Assembly (NCBI GenBank): GCA_964434865.1
Contig: CAYSWV010000013.1
Location: 25,858 to 89,857, forward strand
Reading direction: 5' to 3'
DNA: 64,000 bases
DNA from: CAYSWV01 sp964434865
Lineage (GTDB): Bacteria; Cyanobacteriota; Cyanobacteriia; Thermostichales; Thermostichaceae
Positions 60,276-64,000 of this stretch are shown in pieces. Position 1 is the first letter of the stretch; every line of letters begins with the position of its first letter. The position numbers and the translations under genes were made by a program. The notes beneath the pieces were generated by a model. It saw nothing but the letters and a program-made list of their open reading frames with translations, was not told where the DNA came from and made no database searches.

Positions 60276-61097
60276 TTATGTGACGTTAGCTTTTAATTTG
60301 CAGCTAACAGGTACACACATAGGGGTTCCCACAATCGGATCACGTACAATACGGCAATCAACCTTAAAAACCTGACGGACCATGTCTTCAGTCATGACCT
60401 GACTCGGTGCTCCCTGGGCACAAATGTGGCCATCTCGTAAAGCAATTAAGTAGTCAGCGTACCGACAGGCCTGATTCAAATCGTGCAACACCATGACGAT
60501 AGTACGACCTTGAGTTTGATTCAATTCATAGAGTAAATCTAATACTTCAATTTGATGAGCTAGATCAAGAAATGTAGTGGGTTCATCTAATAGTAAGATG
60601 TCAGTCTCTTGAGCCAGTGTCATAGCAATCCAGGCTCGTTGACGTTGCCCTCCAGATAGTCGATCCAAGGGACGCTCACTCAGTTCAGTCATTTCGGTGA
60701 TTGCTAAGGCCTGATCAACGGCTTCTTCGTCAGCCACTGACCACTGCTGGTACCAAGTTTGATGGGGATATCGACCTTGAGCTACAAGTTCACGCACGGT
60801 CAAGCCTTCGGGGGCCACTGGGCTTTGAGGTAGCAGACCTAATTGACGGGCGATCAATCGGGTGGGTTGTTGGGCAATTGACTTGCCATTCAAATAAACC
60901 ATCCCTTGTCGTGGTTTCAGCAAGCGGCCCAGTCCTTTCAATAGGGTCGACTTACCACATCCATTAGGCCCCACCAAAGCTGTCACTTTTTCTTGCGGAA
61001 TCAGGAGGTCGAGCTGTTCAATAATTAGGGCTTGATCGTATGCCAGTGATAGTTGTTCGGCAATGAAGGCGTGAGATTTATAAATTTTGAGGGTCAT
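60276..61097 (-). CDS. Iron-siderophore-type ABC transporter ATP-binding protein (FecE/FhuC class)
   Basis: ATPase that powers import through the two permeases encoded just upstream. 273 residues: Walker A LVGPNGCGKSTLL, Q-loop LLPQSPV, signature LSGGQRQRAWIAM, Walker B ILLLDEPTTFLDLAH and switch VLHDLNQACRYAD. These are typical of the FecE/FhuC/BtuD class. The frame is open to a GTG at 61115; ATG 61097 is preferred. It is the last gene of the tonB-permease-permease-ATPase cluster. The substrate-binding protein is not in the window. Confidence 0.93.
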   Translation of the reverse strand: MTLKIYKSHAFIAEQLSLAYDQALIIEQLDLLIPQEKVTALVGPNGCGKSTLLKGLGRLLKPRQGMVYLNGKSIAQQPTRLIARQLGLLPQSPVAPEGLTVRELVAQGRYPHQTWYQQWSVADEEAVDQALAITEMTELSERPLDRLSGGQRQRAWIAMTLAQETDILLLDEPTTFLDLAHQIEVLDLLYELNQTQGRTIVMVLHDLNQACRYADYLIALRDGHICAQGAPSQVMTEDMVRQVFKVDCRIVRDPIVGTPMCVPVSCKLKANVT

Positions 61098-61154
61098 AAG
61101 TAAGCTCTCATACACACAAGACTAGGGAACAAGAACGGCTGCACTTTAGCCTAC

Positions 61155-62204
61155 TTACCTTGAGCGACGTGTTTGTGTCAGTAAGTAGAGAAAATAAGGC
61201 GCACCAATGAGTGAGGTCACTAATCCGCAAGGTAACTCAATAGGTGCAAAAAGAGAGCGTCCGACTAGATCTGAGAGAACAACCAATAACCCCCCTACTG
61301 CACCTGCTGTCAGCACCAAGCCTTCATGAGTTGGACCCACTAAGCGTCGAGCAATATGGGGAGCAATAAAGCCGACAAAACCCACTGTACCCGCCGTCGC
61401 CACAGCAGCACCAGAAAGGGATACACTTGTGATTAACAGCAGCCCACGTCGCCACTCCAAGGGACTCCCAACACCTCGAGCAATATCATCCCCTAGGTTC
61501 AACACATTCAGATCCCTCGCCATAACCAGAGCAATAGGAACAAAGATCGCTAACCACGGTACTATAGCTACTACCTCATTCCAGCTTCGTCCATAGACAC
61601 TCCCTGCCAACCAGACTAGAGCCTGTGAGACATCATAGATATTACCAAACGTAACCAGAATATTGGTCACCGCTGCTGCCATCAGAGAAAAGCCGATCCC
61701 TACTAACACCAGGCGAATGGGAGAACTCCCGCCATTCCAAGCCAATAGATAGATCAGAAGAAAAGCCGTAAAGCCCCCGACAAAAGCAGCCACAGGTAGA
61801 ATTGATGGGGCAAGATTAGGGAAAGCAATGGTTAATGTAACGGCAGCCAGGGCAGCCCCAGAATTAATTCCAATGATCCCTGGAGCCGCTAGAGGATTAC
61901 GGAGAAGACCTTGAGTGATTGTTCCTGCTATGGCCAGTGCCACGCCCACTAACAGAGCTGTCAACGTCCGGGGTAATCGCAGTATATTGACAATGAAGGT
62001 AAAGTCAGGATTACTCGGCTTGATGCCAACCACAGTCTTGGCAACATCCACTAGAGGGATGGGATACTCACCATAACTAATAGAGATGATCAATGTGACC
62101 AGTATGCCTAACCCCAAAACCAGGATGAGTCGAGGGACACTACGGTTTAAGCGAAATGAGAACGGAATGGATCGACTGCGGATCACAAGCCAATTAGGTG
62201 TCAT
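61155..62204 (-). CDS. FecCD/BtuC-family iron-siderophore permease (second)
   Basis: 349-residue inner-membrane permease with about ten helices. Family motifs are LRLPRTLTALLVGVALAIAG, TQGLLRNPLAAPGIIGINSG, GTVGFVGFIAPHIARRLVG (ATPase contact) and LPCGLVTSLIGAPYFLYLL. A hydrophilic N terminus of about 25 residues precedes TM1. Its ATG overlaps the stop of the upstream permease gene (ATGA), so the two are translationally coupled and probably form a heterodimeric channel. Confidence 0.95.
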   Translation of the reverse strand: MTPNWLVIRSRSIPFSFRLNRSVPRLILVLGLGILVTLIISISYGEYPIPLVDVAKTVVGIKPSNPDFTFIVNILRLPRTLTALLVGVALAIAGTITQGLLRNPLAAPGIIGINSGAALAAVTLTIAFPNLAPSILPVAAFVGGFTAFLLIYLLAWNGGSSPIRLVLVGIGFSLMAAAVTNILVTFGNIYDVSQALVWLAGSVYGRSWNEVVAIVPWLAIFVPIALVMARDLNVLNLGDDIARGVGSPLEWRRGLLLITSVSLSGAAVATAGTVGFVGFIAPHIARRLVGPTHEGLVLTAGAVGGLLVVLSDLVGRSLFAPIELPCGLVTSLIGAPYFLYLLTQTRRSR

Positions 62205-63250
62205 TGTCGAATCCTCGAACGAATCAAGTAAATAAAAAAGGGTGCCCCTAACAAGGGGGTTACTAAACCAACGGGCAGTTCTAGAGGACGAATGATCAGT
62301 CGGGCTACAATATCAGATATCAGTAATACAATGGCTCCCACAATGGCAGCATAGGGTAAGATCCAGCGATAATCGATCCCGACTAGAAATCGCACTAGAT
62401 GCGGAACAACTAACCCAACAAACCCAATGGGTCCTGCAATTGAAACACTCCCCCCCACTAACAAGACAACACTGATGACACCCAAGCCTTTAATCCAAGC
62501 TGTATTTTGTCCTAACCCTTTGGCCACATTCTCACCCAAACTCAAGGTTGTCACATGTCGGCCTAGTGCCAAAGCCATGATGAAACCAACTGTCAAGTAG
62601 GGGACAACCTGCTGAATCAAGTCTATGTCCCCACCTGCAAGTGATCCAGCTAACCAAAATCGCACTTGCTCAAGAGTTTCTTGGTTGAGAACTAAGATCC
62701 CAGTTGTTAGGGTTCCGATCAAAGTTGAGAAGACCGTGCCAGACAGGGTTAAATTTAAAGGCGTAATGCCGCCCGGCCCTAAAGCTGCAAAAACATAGAC
62801 TAAACTTGCCGTAATTGCTCCTCCCAAAAGGGCAAACCAGGCATAAACACTTAATGTAGTGACCCCAAAAAGAAACGTTGACACAACCACAGCAAAAGCC
62901 GCCCCAGTACTAACACCTAAAATACCGGGTGAGGCCAAAGGATTACTAGTGAGACCTTGCATAATAGCTCCAGCCATAGCCATTGAAGATCCAACCAAAA
63001 CAGCTATAAATGAACGGGGAAAGCGAACTGTCCGAATAATGAGATGGTGAGTCGAATTGGCATCAAAAGCAACTATTGATCCCCACATTTCTTTCACAGT
63101 AATGTCAGCGGCTCCCAGGCTAATGCTAGCCAATAGACAACTGACTAGAACAGCACTACTACCCGCTAAGCCAAGCCAAAGCACTGTAGAGGATTGCTTC
63201 ATCTTCTTTGAAGGTTGTATGGGCAGCTGACGAGGTGACTTTGGAACCAT
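62201..63250 (-). CDS. FecCD/BtuC-family iron-siderophore permease (first)
   Basis: 349-residue permease with about ten helices, paralogous to the following gene. Motifs: VRFPRSFIAVLVGSSMAMAG, MQGLTSNPLASPGILGVSTG, GPIGFVGLVVPHLVRFLVG and LPVGLVTPLLGAPFFIYLI. It should pair with the second permease in the inner membrane. It lies nine bases downstream of the TonB-like gene, consistent with import of a siderophore-type iron complex that first crosses the outer membrane through a TonB-dependent receptor. That receptor is not in this window. Confidence 0.95.
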   Translation of the reverse strand: MVPKSPRQLPIQPSKKMKQSSTVLWLGLAGSSAVLVSCLLASISLGAADITVKEMWGSIVAFDANSTHHLIIRTVRFPRSFIAVLVGSSMAMAGAIMQGLTSNPLASPGILGVSTGAAFAVVVSTFLFGVTTLSVYAWFALLGGAITASLVYVFAALGPGGITPLNLTLSGTVFSTLIGTLTTGILVLNQETLEQVRFWLAGSLAGGDIDLIQQVVPYLTVGFIMALALGRHVTTLSLGENVAKGLGQNTAWIKGLGVISVVLLVGGSVSIAGPIGFVGLVVPHLVRFLVGIDYRWILPYAAIVGAIVLLISDIVARLIIRPLELPVGLVTPLLGAPFFIYLIRSRIRQ

Positions 63251-63259
63251 AGCTTTAAG

Positions 63260-63892
63260 TTATTGTAATGTGAAGTCGATAGATACATTGACCCAGGATG
63301 CAATGGGCCGTCCACCTCTAGTTGCCGGTGAGAATGACCATGTCTGAACGGTTTGCTGTGCCGCTTGATCTAGCTCGGAATGCCCGCTAGTACCCACAAC
63401 CTCCACTTGCAACACACCTCCTTGTTCGTCAATTCTGGCCCGCAACACAACTGTACCTTCTTGGTTTCGACGTCGAGATCGCTCAGGATACTCAGGTCTA
63501 GGCATATTCTGGGCTAATGGGCGAGCCAATACATCCGGAGGTCCCTGATCTTGGGCAACAGTCTCAGCAGGAGCAGATTCAACAGATTGATCGCTATCCT
63601 CACTGGGAGAATCTGAAGGAGTCTCTGACGAAGCTGTTTCACTCGAAGAGTTGGAGTCCTGGACTTGATCTGAAGTTTGAGACGAGCTGGCCAGCTGAGA
63701 ATTAGTTGAATTAGTTGACTCAAGTTCATTAGATTCCCTACTTGAAGAAGTGTTGTAAGCATTCATTAAGGGTGTCAGTTGAGGGAGGGGTGTTGCAAGT
63801 GCTGGAGTTGAAGTAGGTAAAGGGGTTAATACTGGTGTTGGCGTCACTAATGGAATTGGGGTCAGAATAGGCGTAGGGGTAAGTGTAGGCAT
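63260..63892 (-). CDS. TonB-like protein with Pro/Thr and Ser-rich linker
   Basis: 210 residues from ATG 63892. The N-terminal 45 residues are a Pro-Thr repeat and about 46-120 is Ser/Glu/Asp-rich. The C-terminal domain (about 130-210) is TonB-like: PEYPERSRRRNQEGTVVLRA, then VEVVGTSGHSELDQAAQQTV and TWSFSPATRGGRPI. No membrane anchor is present. The Pro-Thr repeat continues in frame upstream for 35 more codons without a start, up to TAA at 63998-64000. The true N terminus may lie outside the window beyond a frameshift or stop, so the gene could be damaged or the start misjudged. Confidence 0.75.
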   Translation of the reverse strand: MPTLTPTPILTPIPLVTPTPVLTPLPTSTPALATPLPQLTPLMNAYNTSSSRESNELESTNSTNSQLASSSQTSDQVQDSNSSSETASSETPSDSPSEDSDQSVESAPAETVAQDQGPPDVLARPLAQNMPRPEYPERSRRRNQEGTVVLRARIDEQGGVLQVEVVGTSGHSELDQAAQQTVQTWSFSPATRGGRPIASWVNVSIDFTLQ

Positions 63893-64000
63893 GGGTGTGG
63901 GCGTAGACGTAGGTATAGGTGTAGGAGTAGGTGTAGGTGTGGGAGTATGAGAAGGTGATAGTGTTGAGGATGCTGAAGGTGGTGGTGAAGAATGAGGTTA

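Overview
This window looks like chromosomal DNA from a cyanobacterium that could not be placed to genus. The evidence is a CpcT/CpeT-type phycobilin lyase, an omega-3 desaturase of the DesB type, a PatA-led pilus chemotaxis operon, a nine-gene Na+-type F-ATPase operon of the kind found in some marine and halotolerant cyanobacteria, and several small secreted proteins of cyanobacterial character. HIP1 sites (GCGATCGC) are rare here, but GATC is plainly over-represented. The sequence is a draft scaffold: two runs of exactly 100 N (15192-15291 and 22678-22777) are placeholders, and both sit inside short tandem repeats.

Layout. 1-2562 (minus): pstS-pstC-pstA phosphate importer, with pstA cut by the window edge. 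3024-6777: chromate transporter, CPBP membrane protease, inorganic pyrophosphatase, and an unusual nuclease-fold protein with a PspA-like coiled coil. 7165-20207 (minus): a seven-gene chemosensory operon in the order PatA-like regulator, CheY, CheW, three large receptors, CheA-hybrid. This is the order of cyanobacterial pix/pil/hmp-type clusters that steer type IV pili. 20451-27857: small protein, UbiH-type hydroxylase, AraC remnant, moaA, sbcC, coaE. 27987-33711 (minus): a tight DUF/UbiB-kinase/PP2C/ClpP operon, a small membrane protein and an RsbU-type phosphatase. 34079-43996: priA, phycobilin lyase, divergent two-component pair, formaldehyde detoxification pair (frmA-fghA), desB, DoxX protein.

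44776-56387 is an ion-homeostasis island: the complete N-ATPase operon atpDCQRBEFAG, whose c-subunit carries a full Na+ ligand set; a ClC chloride channel fused in frame to a complete TerD domain; and two divergent CPA2 antiporters. 56503-59371 (minus) holds a series of small exported or membrane-anchored proteins plus a short gene of 58 codons. 59474-63892 has a Uma2-type nuclease-fold protein and a TonB/FecCDE-type iron-siderophore import cluster.

The observations most worth following are the ClC-TerD fusion, the nuclease-fold/PspA-like fusion with a destroyed active site, the three tandem receptors with a modified signalling tip, and a recurrent habit of 12-23 bp tandem duplications. Some of these duplicate start or stop codons and create short upstream reading frames.
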